From Gemmatimonadaceae bacterium (GTDB taxonomy: Bacteria; Gemmatimonadota; Gemmatimonadetes; Gemmatimonadales; Gemmatimonadaceae), in contig JBBEBQ010000007.1 of assembly GCA_040882285.1 (NCBI GenBank), forward strand, positions 86,533 through 150,532: DNA of 64,000 bases, written 5' to 3'. How positions within the stretch are numbered: the stretch's first letter is position 1; every line of letters begins with the position of its first letter. The notes beneath the pieces were generated by a model that was not told where the DNA came from, ran no database searches, and saw nothing but the letters and a program-made list of their open reading frames with translations. Below, in pieces: positions 16,365 to 24,978 of the stretch. A program made the position numbers and the translations under genes.

Positions 16365-17915
16365 ATGTCGGGCATTGTCGACGTAGGCGCAACGACCATC
16401 GATAGACCGCCGGCGCTGGACGACCGCGCGCTGTTCGGACATCCACGCGGTCTCGGGCTGCTGTTCGTCGTCGAGATGTGGGAGCGGTTCTCGTACTACG
16501 GCATGCGGGCCCTGCTCGTCCTGTACCTCGTCAACGCGCTGCACTGGCCAGACGGCGACGCCGCGCGGCTGTACGGCGCGTACACCGGCCTGGTCTATCT
16601 CACGCCGCTGATCGGCGGCTACCTCGCCGACAGGATCATCGGCACCCGGCGCTCGCTCGTGATCGGCGGAATCGTCATCGCGCTGGGGCATTTCGTGCTT
16701 GCGTTCGGGCCGGGTGCGGTGCCAGAGGGCCAAACGCTCAAGGACATGGGACAGCTGATCCCGTTCTACCTCGGGCTCGCGCTCGTCGTCATCGGCACCG
16801 GCTTCTTCAAGCCGAACGTCTCGACGATGGTCGGACAGATCTATCTCGAGGGCGACGTCCGGCGCGATTCGGGCTTCACGATCTTCTACATGGGCATCAA
16901 CCTCGGCGCGTTCATCGCGCCGCTGGTGTGCGGCTACCTCGGCCAGAGAGTCGGCTGGCACTATGGCTTCGGCGCCGCCGGAGTCGGCATGACGCTCGGC
17001 CTCATCATCTACATGTGGGGCCGGGACAGGTATCTCCCGGGGATCGGCCTGCACGCCAAGCACGATCCGAACAACGCGGCCGCCGTCGCGGCGGAGTCCA
17101 TGGAAGTGCCGTGGAATCCGTGGGCCGTCACCATCGGCGCCGCGCTGGGCGCGGGCCTCGTCTTCCTCGGAGCCGGCGACATCCATCCGGTGGACCTCAC
17201 TATCCGCATGGCCATCGCCGGCATGGGCGTGGCGGCAGCGGTGCTCGCGATCTCCGGCACGCGCGGCGAAGAGCGCAACCGCGTGATCGCGCTGTTCATC
17301 GTCGTCTTCTTCGTGATCTTCTTCTGGATGGCGTTCGAGCAGGCGGGCAGCTCGATGAACCTGTTCGCCGACCGCCACACGAACATGAACATCAGCGGCT
17401 GGGAGATGCCGTCGAGCTGGTTCCAGTCCATGAACCCGCTGTTCATCCTCGTATTCGCGCCGGTGTTCGCGATCATCTGGATCTCGCTCGGCCGCCGCGG
17501 CATGGAGCCGTCGACACCGCTGAAGATGGTGCTCGGACTCGTGCTGCTCGGCACCGGTTTCCTGTTCCTCGTCGTCGCCGGCCGCTCGGTCGATCAGGGG
17601 TTCCAGGTGAGCGCGATGTGGCTCACGATGGCGTACCTGTTTCACACGCTGGGCGAGCTGTGCCTGTCGCCCGTCGGGCTGTCCTACGTCACCAAGGTGG
17701 CGCCGTACAAGTTCGCGTCGCTGCTGATGGGTGCGTGGTTTCTGGCGAGCTCGGCCGCGAGCTACCTAGGCGGCTGGCTTGCGGCGCAGACGGAGACCAT
17801 CACCTCGCAGGCGAGCTTCTTCTCGATCCCCGTGGCGACCTCCTTCGGCGCGGCGTTCCTGCTGCTGCTGCTCGTGCCGCTGCTCAAGCGCCTTACCCGG
17901 AGCGTGAAGGCCTAG
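16365..17915 (+). CDS. POT/PTR2-family proton-dependent di/tripeptide symporter
   Basis: 516 codons from ATG at 16365; the frame is open farther upstream, but that part lies within the heptamer repeat. The POT signature is clear: ERFSYYGMRALLVLYL (ExxERFxYYG helix 1), then GAYTGLVYLTPLIGGYLADR and a second signature FYMGINLGAFIAPLVCGYLG. About 12-14 membrane helices. Cotransports di- and tripeptides with protons across the inner membrane, alongside the ABC importer just upstream; the pairing suggests peptide use as a nutrient. Confidence 0.94.
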   Translation: MSGIVDVGATTIDRPPALDDRALFGHPRGLGLLFVVEMWERFSYYGMRALLVLYLVNALHWPDGDAARLYGAYTGLVYLTPLIGGYLADRIIGTRRSLVIGGIVIALGHFVLAFGPGAVPEGQTLKDMGQLIPFYLGLALVVIGTGFFKPNVSTMVGQIYLEGDVRRDSGFTIFYMGINLGAFIAPLVCGYLGQRVGWHYGFGAAGVGMTLGLIIYMWGRDRYLPGIGLHAKHDPNNAAAVAAESMEVPWNPWAVTIGAALGAGLVFLGAGDIHPVDLTIRMAIAGMGVAAAVLAISGTRGEERNRVIALFIVVFFVIFFWMAFEQAGSSMNLFADRHTNMNISGWEMPSSWFQSMNPLFILVFAPVFAIIWISLGRRGMEPSTPLKMVLGLVLLGTGFLFLVVAGRSVDQGFQVSAMWLTMAYLFHTLGELCLSPVGLSYVTKVAPYKFASLLMGAWFLASSAASYLGGWLAAQTETITSQASFFSIPVATSFGAAFLLLLLVPLLKRLTRSVKA

Positions 17916-17921
17916 TCCCCT

Positions 17922-18008
17922 CGCGCTGGGAAACGACAAAGGCATCCTCTCCGAGAGCTACGCTTTGCTAACACGCTCTCTGAGAGGATGCCTTTGTCGT
18001 TCCAGCGC
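17922..18008 (+). repeat. Long hairpin 1 (stem ~33 bp) with GCTACGC/GCTAACACGC apex
   Basis: Left arm 17922-17956 (GCGCTGGGAAACGACAAAGG then CATCCTCTC) pairs almost perfectly with 17976-18008. The apex reads GCTACGC-TTT-GCTAACACGC and the stem carries GGCATCC/GGATGCC. It lies 6 bp after the POT stop and could end transcription, but it has no T-run. Same motif order as the hairpin at 18104-18228, in the opposite orientation. Confidence 0.85.
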
Positions 18009-18103
18009 TCCCGGCTCTTTGTGCGTGCGTACTGCGGAGGTAAGGGAGCGGCGGGCCCGCGGGCCCTAGTCGGCCGCAGGGCTATGCGGAGGTCGCCGCT
18101 GCG

Positions 18104-18228
18104 TGCGAAGGTGTGCCCCGGGGCATCCGGGTGGGTGTCCCGTGCAGGCGCGTGTTAGCGAGCGCAGTTTGCTCGCGTAGCGCCGAAACGGGATACCCAT
18201 TCGGATGCCAACCGGGCACACCTTCGCA
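18104..18228 (-). repeat. Long hairpin 2 (stem ~40 bp), same architecture, opposite orientation
   Basis: Arms 18104-18143 and 18188-18228 (TGCGAAGGTGTGCCC and its inverse at the ends). Read on the minus strand the order is GGCATCC - GCGCTACGC - GCTAACACGC - GGATGCC, the same as hairpin 1 on the plus strand, with different intervening stem sequence. Several arm differences are G:U-compatible if transcribed from the plus strand. Ends ~25 bp before the 3' end of the Omp85 gene. The remaining ~95 bp between the two hairpins holds only GC-rich sequence. Confidence 0.85.
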
Positions 18229-18253
18229 GGGACCGGCGAACTCGGATAAGAGC

Positions 18254-19996
18254 TTACGGCCAGCTGAACACGCTCGCGGGCCGGCTCCGCTCGCGAGCCT
18301 GGTACAGATCCCGCGGCTCTCTCCAGAACACGCGGCCGAAGTCGCGCACCGTCAGGCGCGCCTCCAACCGCCGCTTGCCGTCGGTGTTGAGCGGATACGC
18401 CAGATCGAGCCGCGCGAGCCGGCGCGAGCGCGGAGGCACCGCCATCAACAGACTGACACCCGCGCTGTACCGAACCGGCGTGTCGACGCCGAAGGGCGAA
18501 TCACCCGCCCAGATCTTCCCCGCGTCGACGAACCCCGCGATACCGATCGTCGCGTACTCCCGGAAGCGTCCCCAGACGTACTTGTCCTCCGCCCGCAGCA
18601 CCAGCCGGCGCGCCCCGCCGGTCTGCGAGCTGCGATACCCGCGCAGTCCGCCGTCGGGTGAAGCGAACGTGACCTGGTACGGCACGCGCGACCTCCAGCC
18701 GCCGCTCCATTCGAGACTCGCGGTGGACGTGTGGCGGAGAAACGGCCGCGCGAACAGCGCGAGCCGGCCGCTCGACGCCACGCTGTTCCAGTTGTCCTCC
18801 TTGCCCGCCCTTCGCCCTTCCACGTTCACCTCCAGCGCCGTGAACGCGGACGGCGACCCCATCCCGGCGTAGGCGCTGACCGACGCGAAGTAATCCTCGT
18901 CACCCTTTGGGTCGAGGAAAGTGAATCCGCGTCCGAGCACGAACCCGAGCTGCAGGCCCTTGCGCACGTCCTGCCTCGCGTCCAGCGCGTCGAAGCCCGT
19001 CACCGCCATGAATCGCAGGAGGCGAACGCCGAGCAGCGCATTGGCTCGCGCCTGCCGCTGCTCGATGTAGCGGCCGATCAGTACCGTCGAGGTGTCGGTC
19101 ACGAGCGCGCCGTCCACCATGCGGACCGGCCCTTCTCCCGGCATGACGCGCTCGCGCGTGATCGATCCGCCGGCCAGCAGAATGCGTCCGATGGGACCGA
19201 CGCGAACCACGCCGCCCGCCTCGATATATTCCCGGTCGACCGCGATGTGGACGGGATCCGCATCCGGGCGCCGGAACCGCGTGTAGATGTCGAGCTGCCC
19301 GGCGCCGACCCGCCAGGCAATGCGCTGCAGGTCCGTCAGAAAGGGGTGGCTCGCGTCCACCAGCCACTCCGTCCCGACCTGCAGCCGGCCCGCCTCCGCG
19401 GCGATCTGGTACGGGCGACCGAAGAACTGGTAGTCCCTGACGCGGATGTTGTACGCGTCACGAAATTCCCGGCCATCCTCCCACCTCACTTCGGCCTGCA
19501 GCCCGCTCCCGAAGAAGTTTCTGTTGCCGAGCTTCACCGAGCGGACGTGCGGCGACGAAGCCGAAATCGAGCCGCCCGCGATCAGCGAGATTTCGTCCAC
19601 CGTCGTGACGCTGAGCACCACTCCCCCCTGGCCGTCGCTCAAGGCGACGACGGTGGCATCCGAGATGAACGGTTGGGCGCGCAGGATGCGCTCCGACTCC
19701 GCGCGTCGCAGCTCCTCGCAGCGATCGCCGAGACCGAGCGCCATGTACCTCCGTACCGTTTCGGTCCGCGTCGTCGTATGTACCTTGCTCGCCGCCTGCC
19801 CGGTGCGTCCTATGAAAGTCCCATCGGCGCCGGGAAAGGGCGGGCGCGTGTCGATCTCGGTCGCCGTGATGACCTGGCCGGCGCAGGGGACGGCTTCACG
19901 CTGCGCCACCTGCGCGGCAGCGGCGGCCGGGACGGCTGCCATGAGGCAGCAGAGGGCGGCGCTCAGCCATGGGGGTCGCGCGAAGCGAACGCTCAT
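18254..19996 (-). CDS. Omp85/BamA-superfamily outer membrane protein
   Basis: 580 codons from ATG at 19994-19996, chosen because it opens a signal peptide (MSVRFARPPWLSAALCCLMA ... AAAAQVAQ); the frame extends 44 codons upstream without such a feature. After the signal comes one POTRA-like region (ETVRRYMALGLGDRCEELRR, LRAQPFISDATVVA), then a long beta-rich domain of ~16 strands with GGLRGYRSSQTGGARRL, resembling the Omp85 VRGF/Y loop, and a C-terminal aromatic strand ending FSWP. Shorter than BamA (one POTRA), so perhaps a TamA- or patatin-associated-type member; substrate unknown. Confidence 0.75.
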   Translation of the reverse strand: MSVRFARPPWLSAALCCLMAAVPAAAAAQVAQREAVPCAGQVITATEIDTRPPFPGADGTFIGRTGQAASKVHTTTRTETVRRYMALGLGDRCEELRRAESERILRAQPFISDATVVALSDGQGGVVLSVTTVDEISLIAGGSISASSPHVRSVKLGNRNFFGSGLQAEVRWEDGREFRDAYNIRVRDYQFFGRPYQIAAEAGRLQVGTEWLVDASHPFLTDLQRIAWRVGAGQLDIYTRFRRPDADPVHIAVDREYIEAGGVVRVGPIGRILLAGGSITRERVMPGEGPVRMVDGALVTDTSTVLIGRYIEQRQARANALLGVRLLRFMAVTGFDALDARQDVRKGLQLGFVLGRGFTFLDPKGDEDYFASVSAYAGMGSPSAFTALEVNVEGRRAGKEDNWNSVASSGRLALFARPFLRHTSTASLEWSGGWRSRVPYQVTFASPDGGLRGYRSSQTGGARRLVLRAEDKYVWGRFREYATIGIAGFVDAGKIWAGDSPFGVDTPVRYSAGVSLLMAVPPRSRRLARLDLAYPLNTDGKRRLEARLTVRDFGRVFWREPRDLYQARERSRPASVFSWP

Positions 19997-20051
19997 GGGT
20001 ACGATATAGGGGCTCGGCACGACTACGGACAGGGCTGGACCGGGCGACCGG

Positions 20052-20819
20052 GTGACGCGAGTCGTCACGCTATTGCACCAGGAGACGCACTTGTACACAG
20101 GGCCAGTCGTCGCTGTCACTGCATCCATCCAGGAAGAAGAAGAACCCCGCCGCGTCCGATTGAACGCGGCCTATCTCACGGCCCTGGAGAACGCAGGGCT
20201 CGTACCACTCGTTGTTCCGCCGCTGGCCGACCCGCATGCGGCCGACCGGATCCTCGCGGGAGTGGACGGCCTGGTGCTGACCGGCGGAGAGGACGTCGCG
20301 CCCGACTACTTCGGGGAGGAGCGCCATCCAGCGCTCGGCACCGTCAACAAGGTGCGCGACGCAACCGAGATCGCGCTGATCTCCGCGGCGCGTCGGCTCC
20401 GGATGCCGGTGCTGGCGATCTGCCGCGGAATCCAGGTGCTCAACGTGGAATGCGGCGGAAGCCTCATCCAGGACATCGCCGCGCAGCGGCCGGGCGCCCT
20501 CGCGCACAGCGGAGACGGCGAACGAAATGAAACCGTGCATTCCGTGACGATCGAAGATGATTCCATTCTCGCGCTCGCGACGGGCGCGGTCCGGCTCGAC
20601 GTGAACTCGCTGCACCATCAGGCCATCGACCGGCTGGGCGATGGGCTGCGGGTGACCGCGAGCGCGCCGGACGGGATCATCGAGGGCGTGGAGAGCAGCG
20701 ACGACTGGTGGGTGCTCGCCGTGCAGTGGCATCCGGAGGAGATGGACGCGGGCGCGCAGCCGGGCGCCGAGCCTGGCCCGCTGTTCAAGGCGTTCGCCGA
20801 AGCGGTTCGATCGTTCTGA
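20052..20819 (+). CDS. Class I glutamine amidotransferase-like hydrolase, peptidase C26 (PuuD-like)
   Basis: 255 codons from GTG at 20052; TTG at 20091 (LYTGPVVAVT) is a plausible shorter start. Catalytic triad context is clear: nucleophile Cys in VLAICRGIQVLNVECGG and His/Glu in AVQWHPEEMD. Also GLVLTGGEDVAPDYFGEER, the substrate-binding stretch typical of gamma-glutamyl-gamma-aminobutyrate hydrolases. Cleaves gamma-glutamyl amide bonds, as in putrescine breakdown or peptide salvage; no other putrescine genes are nearby, so the physiological substrate is open. Confidence 0.88.
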   Translation: MTRVVTLLHQETHLYTGPVVAVTASIQEEEEPRRVRLNAAYLTALENAGLVPLVVPPLADPHAADRILAGVDGLVLTGGEDVAPDYFGEERHPALGTVNKVRDATEIALISAARRLRMPVLAICRGIQVLNVECGGSLIQDIAAQRPGALAHSGDGERNETVHSVTIEDDSILALATGAVRLDVNSLHHQAIDRLGDGLRVTASAPDGIIEGVESSDDWWVLAVQWHPEEMDAGAQPGAEPGPLFKAFAEAVRSF

Positions 20820-20831
20820 GGATCTGAGCGG

Positions 20832-21905
20832 GTGGGGCTCGATATCGTGCACGTCGACGCCGGCGCGAGCTGGCGGGGCGGGCAGCGTCAGGCGCTGCTC
20901 CTCGCCGCGGGGCTGCGGGAGATCGGCGACGAATGCCTGCTGATCGCGCAGCCGCGCGGACCGCTGTCGGCCCGAGCGCGAATGGCCGGCTTGCGAGTCG
21001 CGCCGGTGCGAATGCCGAGCGAATGGAGCCCGCGGGCCGTCCGGCAGATACGCTCGCTGATTCGCGACCTCGCTCCCGCGATCGTTCACGCCCACGACGC
21101 GCGGGGCCACGCGCTGGCACTGCTCGCACTCGCGTCGCTGCCGCGCGAGAAGCGCCCTCCCCTGATCGTCACCCGGCGGGTCGTGTTTCCTCCGCGCTCG
21201 GCGCGACTCAAGTACGGCGGCCGCGTCGCGCGCTTCATCGCGATCTCGCAGGCGGTCCGCGACGCGATGGCAGCAGCGGGCATCGCTCCCGGGCGAATCT
21301 CGGTCGTGTACTCCGGCGTCCCGGCGCCGGTGGTGACGGCGCCCCGCGACTGGCGGAAGGAATGCCACTGGCCCGCGAACAGCGTGATCTGCGGCGTGGT
21401 CGGCGCGATGACCGGCGAGAAGGGCGTCGCCGAGGTCGCCGCGATCGCGCGCCGGCTGCCGGCGGACGCCGCCCGAAAGGCGCGGCTCGTGCTCATCGGA
21501 GGCGAGCGCGCCGACCGCTCGACCATGGGCGGCATCGAAGTGCACCGCCCAGGCTTCATCGAGGACGTGCACGACGCGATGGCCGGCCTGGACGCGCTCT
21601 GGCATCCGTCGTCGAGCGAGGGACTGGGGACCGCCGTCATCGACGCGATGGCGCTCGGAATTCCTCCGGTGGCATACGCCACCGGTGGGCTGCCCGAGCT
21701 GATCGAGGACGGCGTCAGCGGCCTGCTTGCGCCCGCGGGCGACGTCGCGGCTCTTGCCGCCGCGGCGGCCTCGCTGATCCGCGACGCCGCCCTGCGCGCC
21801 CGCTTGAGCGCCGCGGGGCCCCCGCGCGGGGCGCTGTTCGGCGTCGAGCGCATGGTGCGGGGCACGCGGGCCGTGTACGGAGAAGTACTCTCCCCGGAGC
21901 CTTAG
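20832..21905 (+). CDS. Glycosyltransferase, GT4-like (GT-B fold)
   Basis: 357 codons, GTG start 12 bp after the C26 gene. Rossmann-type N-half beginning GLDIVHVDAGASWRGGQRQA (glycine-rich acceptor loop), IVHAHDARGHALALL, then the C-half with GVVGAMTGEKGVAEV, LVLIGGERADR and the nucleotide-sugar motif HPSSSEGLGTAVIDAMALG ... ELIEDGVSGLL, the EX7E-type region of GT4 enzymes. Cytosolic or peripheral inner-membrane enzyme for a cell-surface glycan; sugar and acceptor unknown. Next is a GT2 gene. Confidence 0.88.
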   Translation: MGLDIVHVDAGASWRGGQRQALLLAAGLREIGDECLLIAQPRGPLSARARMAGLRVAPVRMPSEWSPRAVRQIRSLIRDLAPAIVHAHDARGHALALLALASLPREKRPPLIVTRRVVFPPRSARLKYGGRVARFIAISQAVRDAMAAAGIAPGRISVVYSGVPAPVVTAPRDWRKECHWPANSVICGVVGAMTGEKGVAEVAAIARRLPADAARKARLVLIGGERADRSTMGGIEVHRPGFIEDVHDAMAGLDALWHPSSSEGLGTAVIDAMALGIPPVAYATGGLPELIEDGVSGLLAPAGDVAALAAAAASLIRDAALRARLSAAGPPRGALFGVERMVRGTRAVYGEVLSPEP

Positions 21906-21986
21906 TCGTCCATAGGTGTACCCATCTTGCATACGCCTTCTATACTTGCACGTTCGTTCCAGCTCACCCAACAGCTCCGCTGAATA

Positions 21987-22751
21987 GTGCTCTATATCTG
22001 CATTCCGACGTACAACGAAGCGCCCACCGTTGGAGTCCTGCTCTGGCGGATTCGGTCGGTATTCCAGGAATACTCCCGGGAATACGAGATCGTCGTGTAT
22101 GACGACGCGAGCACCGACTCCACCGCGGAGACGCTCGAGCCGTACAGGGAAGTGCTGCCTCTCACGATCATTCGTGGAAAGAGCCGCGCGGGATATCCGG
22201 CGGCCGTCGAGGCTTGCTTCCGCGAGGTCGTCCGTCGCACGCGGTACCCGCGGCGCGACGCCATCATCGTGATGCAAGCCGACTTCACCGACGCGCCCGA
22301 GCAGCTGCCCGAGCTCGTGCGGCGCTTCGAGGGCGGCGCGGACGTCGTGGTCGCGGACCGGACCGGCTCCGCCGAGCTGCCCAAGCCGGTTCGCCGGCTC
22401 AAGCTGCTGTCGTCGCTGCTGGTCAAGCGGTTCACCGGGCTCACGGGCGTCGGCGATCCCTTCAGCGGTTTCCGGCTGTTCCGTGTCTCGGTGGTGAAGG
22501 ACCTGCTCGCGAAGGGCGGAAACGGCGGTCTCAGCTCGGCGCCGGGGCTCGGCGCCAACCTCCAGCTGCTGCTGGCGGCGTCGCGCGTGGCGCGGCGTGT
22601 CGAGAGCGTGCCGCTACCGGCCAGCTATGATGTTCGCGTGCGCGAGAGCCGGGTGCGCCCGGTGAGTGACGCGGTCGCGCTGTACAAGTTCGCGCTGGGC
22701 CACTGGAGGGCGCCGCTTCCCCCGGCGGCGCCGGCGAGGGCCGCCCGATGA
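21987..22751 (+). CDS. Glycosyltransferase family 2 (DPM1-like)
   Basis: 254 codons, GTG start. GT-A fold: IPTYNEAPTVGVLLWRI at the N-terminus, YDDASTDSTAETL with the DxD-type aspartates, then MQADFTDAPEQLPELVRRF and RTGSAELPKPVRRLKLLSSL, resembling dolichyl/polyprenyl-phosphate mannosyltransferases. No C-terminal membrane helices of the large GtrB type. Probably transfers a sugar to a lipid phosphate for surface glycan assembly. A TATACT at 21941 may be the -10 of its own promoter. The stop overlaps the next gene by 4 bp. Confidence 0.85.
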   Translation: MLYICIPTYNEAPTVGVLLWRIRSVFQEYSREYEIVVYDDASTDSTAETLEPYREVLPLTIIRGKSRAGYPAAVEACFREVVRRTRYPRRDAIIVMQADFTDAPEQLPELVRRFEGGADVVVADRTGSAELPKPVRRLKLLSSLLVKRFTGLTGVGDPFSGFRLFRVSVVKDLLAKGGNGGLSSAPGLGANLQLLLAASRVARRVESVPLPASYDVRVRESRVRPVSDAVALYKFALGHWRAPLPPAAPARAAR

Positions 22752-23476
22752 TCGCCGCGGTGGCGCTCGCCATTCTTACGGGAATCGGCGCGGCCGTATC
22801 GCCGCCCGCTGTGGACCACCCGTTCGGCGTCGGTGAAAAGCTGGTCTTCGATGTCCGGTTCGGTCCCGTGAAGGTCGGAACCAGCACGATGGAAGTGCGC
22901 GAGATCAGCCACATTCGCGGGCGGGCCGCGTACAAGACCTACTTCCGCGTGCAGGGCGGGACGTTCTTCTACAAGGTCGACGACATTCTTCAGAGCTGGA
23001 TCGACACCGAGACCCTGTCGTCGCTGCGCTTCGTGCAGCGGCTCGACGAGGGGTCGCGCGAGCGCGAGCGGCACTTCGAGATCTACCCTGACCGCTCCGT
23101 CTACGTGGAAGTCACCAAGAGTGCCACAGAGCATCCGTCGGTGTCGAATCCGCTGGACGACGCATCCTTCCTGTATTTCATCCGGACGATTCCGCTGGAG
23201 GTCGGTCGGACCTACGAGTTCAACCGCTACTTCCGGCCCGATCGCAACCCGGTGAAGGTTCGCGTGCTGCGCAGGGAGCGGATCGTCGTTCCGGCGGGAA
23301 CGTTCAACGCGATCGTGCTCCAGCCGACGATAAAGTCCAAGGGGATCTTCGCGGAGGGCGGCCAAGCCGAGCTGTGGCTGTCCGACGACGATCGTCGGAT
23401 GGTGCTGCAGCTGAAGACGAAGGTTGCGTTCGGGTCGCTGAACCTGTTTCTCCGGTCATTTACGCCCGGCAGGTAG
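22748..23476 (+). CDS. DUF3108 periplasmic protein
   Basis: 242 codons, ATG overlapping the glycosyltransferase stop. N-terminal signal sequence (MIAAVALAILTGIGAAVSPP) then a beta-rich domain with FGVGEKLVFDVRFGPVKVG, YFRVQGGTFFYKVDD and a late AELWLSDDDRRMVLQLKTK, the pattern of DUF3108 proteins. These are periplasmic, likely beta-barrel-like ligand binders of unknown role, often near envelope biogenesis genes, as here. Confidence 0.85.
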   Translation: MIAAVALAILTGIGAAVSPPAVDHPFGVGEKLVFDVRFGPVKVGTSTMEVREISHIRGRAAYKTYFRVQGGTFFYKVDDILQSWIDTETLSSLRFVQRLDEGSRERERHFEIYPDRSVYVEVTKSATEHPSVSNPLDDASFLYFIRTIPLEVGRTYEFNRYFRPDRNPVKVRVLRRERIVVPAGTFNAIVLQPTIKSKGIFAEGGQAELWLSDDDRRMVLQLKTKVAFGSLNLFLRSFTPGR

Positions 23477-23478
23477 CA

Positions 23479-23497
23479 GTGACTAGTCACTAGTCAC
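23479..23497. repeat. Heptamer element, family 2 (TGACTAG), short palindromic copy
   Basis: GTGACTAGTCACTAGTCAC, two and a half units that also form a local palindrome, immediately after the DUF3108 stop. With the arms at 23755 and 23844 it brackets the small membrane-protein gene. Confidence 0.85.
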
Positions 23498-23504
23498 CGC
23501 GTTT

Positions 23505-23738
23505 TCAGTACGTGCTGACCCGCGTCTCCGACCAACGCTCGCGCAGACGCCGCGCCGTGCCCGGGCTGACGATGCGAATCGCGAGATACGCGATCGCCCC
23601 GACGATGGCTATCTTGACCGCCACTACGACCAGCCATATGGCGATACCGAGCAACCCGCCGAAGATCTTGAACACCAGACCCAGGGCGAACAGTCCCAGC
23701 ATGGCGAACAGGCCGGTCATGAGAATTGTGCGTATCAT
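23505..23738 (-). CDS. Small membrane protein
   Basis: 77 codons from the ATG at 23736-23738 (MIRTILMTGLFAMLGLFALG); an upstream ATG at 23750 is possible. Two hydrophobic helices (residues ~3-30 and ~34-58) and a basic C-terminal tail RRLRERWSETRVSTY predicted to face the cytoplasm. No family recognised. It is the only minus-strand gene in this stretch and is bracketed by heptamer repeats of both main families. Confidence 0.55.
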   Translation of the reverse strand: MIRTILMTGLFAMLGLFALGLVFKIFGGLLGIAIWLVVVAVKIAIVGAIAYLAIRIVSPGTARRLRERWSETRVSTY

Positions 23739-23754
23739 ACGAATCTCCAAAGCG

Positions 23755-23785
23755 CTATTGGCTATTGGCTGTTAGCTGTTGGCTA
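23755..23785. repeat. Heptamer element, family 1 (TTGGCTA/G), single arm
   Basis: CTATTGGCTATTGGCTGTTAG then CTGTTGGCTAAC. Only one arm is present, though its end folds on itself (GTTAGC...GCTAAC). Lies directly upstream of the small membrane-protein start on the minus strand. Confidence 0.85.
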
Positions 23786-23843
23786 ACCATACCTCTAGCT
23801 CGTCACATTAAATACGAAAGCTGGCTGCGAGTGTTTCAGCAAC

Positions 23844-23874
23844 CACTAGTCACCAGTCACTAGTCACTAGTCAC
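23844..23874. repeat. Heptamer element, family 2 (TGACTAG), arm upstream of thiO
   Basis: CACTAGTCACCAGTCACTAG followed by TCACTAGTCAC. Ends 16 bp before the TTG start of thiO. May be the right arm belonging with 23479-23497, with the small gene trapped between. Confidence 0.85.
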
Positions 23875-23890
23875 CATTCCGCCACCCCCC

Positions 23891-24961
23891 TTGGCAGACG
23901 TCGCAATCGCCGGCGGCGGCCTCATCGGCAGGGCGTGCGCCGCTGCGCTGGCCGAGCGTGGCGCCACGGTGCTTCTTCTCGAGCACGCGCGCACCGGGGA
24001 AGCGTCCGGCGCGTCAGCCGGAATGCTGGCTCCCTCGGTGGAGCGCGCGAGCGGCGCCGACAGTGCCGCCAGCGCGCTGGCGCTGGCCGCGAGAGAGCGG
24101 TACCCGGCGTATCTCGACTGGCTGCGCGAGCGGTCGGGCATCGCCGTCCCGCTCAACCGCCTTGGCATCCTGCAGGTCGCGCTCTCCGCGGCGGGAGTCA
24201 AAGGCCTGCGAAAGACCGCCAATCCGGGGTCGCACTGGGTCGACCGCGCGGAGCTCACCGCGCTCGAGCCGGCGCTCTCCCACGCGCTCGGCGCGCTCTT
24301 CTCGCCGCACGACGGCTGCGTGGACAACGTCGCCCTGCTCGCCGCGCTGGACTCTCTGCTGGCGCGCGCGCCGCTCGTGCGTCGCGTCGCCGCGCGCGTG
24401 AGGGCCGTCTCGTCCACGGAAGAGTCAGTGACGGTCGTTACCGCCGACGGCACGCGCCACTCCGCGGGCTATGTGGTGATCGCCGCCGGTGCGTGGTCGG
24501 GCGGGATCGAAGGCGCGCATCTGGCTGCGGTGGTGGAGCCCGTACGCGGGCAGCTCGTGTCCTACGCGGCGGCGCCCTGCCGGCACACACTGTACGGCCC
24601 GCGCGGCTACGTCGTACCCCGCGGAAGCTCGACCATCGCCGGCAGCACCATGGAGCGGGTGGGCTTCACGCCGGGCACGACCGCCGAAGGGATCGCGCGA
24701 GTCCGCTCCGCCGCCGAAGAGATCTGTCCTTCGCTGGGAGCCGCGCAACCGGCATCGGCGTGGTCCGGCTTCCGGCCAGTGACCCCGGACATGCTCCCCC
24801 TCGTCGGTGCGGACCCGCACACCCGGAGAATCGTGTACGCGACCGGCCATTCCCGGAATGGCGTCCTGCTTGCTCCGCTCACGGCGGAAATAGTCGCAAA
24901 TCTCGTATTTGAGGACGTCCTAAATTTTGTTGCCGCACGATTCCGTCCGGACCGGTTCTAG
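23891..24961 (+). CDS. thiO: FAD-dependent glycine oxidase-type enzyme (ThiO/DAO family)
   Basis: 356 codons, TTG start. Dinucleotide-binding motif VAIAGGGLIGRACAAALAER at the N-terminus, then EASGASAGMLAPSVER (the flavin contact with S-A-G-M-L-A typical of ThiO), VEPVRGQLV, and a C-terminal GFRPVTPDMLPLVG ... GHSRNGVLLAP, all DAO-family signatures. ThiO oxidises glycine to iminoglycine for the thiamine thiazole ring. Thiamine diphosphate is the cofactor of the pyruvate dehydrogenase E1 encoded just downstream, a sensible neighbourhood. Other thiamine genes are not in the window. Confidence 0.82.
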   Translation: MADVAIAGGGLIGRACAAALAERGATVLLLEHARTGEASGASAGMLAPSVERASGADSAASALALAARERYPAYLDWLRERSGIAVPLNRLGILQVALSAAGVKGLRKTANPGSHWVDRAELTALEPALSHALGALFSPHDGCVDNVALLAALDSLLARAPLVRRVAARVRAVSSTEESVTVVTADGTRHSAGYVVIAAGAWSGGIEGAHLAAVVEPVRGQLVSYAAAPCRHTLYGPRGYVVPRGSSTIAGSTMERVGFTPGTTAEGIARVRSAAEEICPSLGAAQPASAWSGFRPVTPDMLPLVGADPHTRRIVYATGHSRNGVLLAPLTAEIVANLVFEDVLNFVAARFRPDRF

Positions 24962-24978
24962 CATACATTGACAGTCAA

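Noticed and set aside
17922..18228. Long hairpins considered as attC sites or terminators
   Set aside because: The GCTAAC-type motif is at the apex rather than at the ends as in attC, and no T-run follows the stems.
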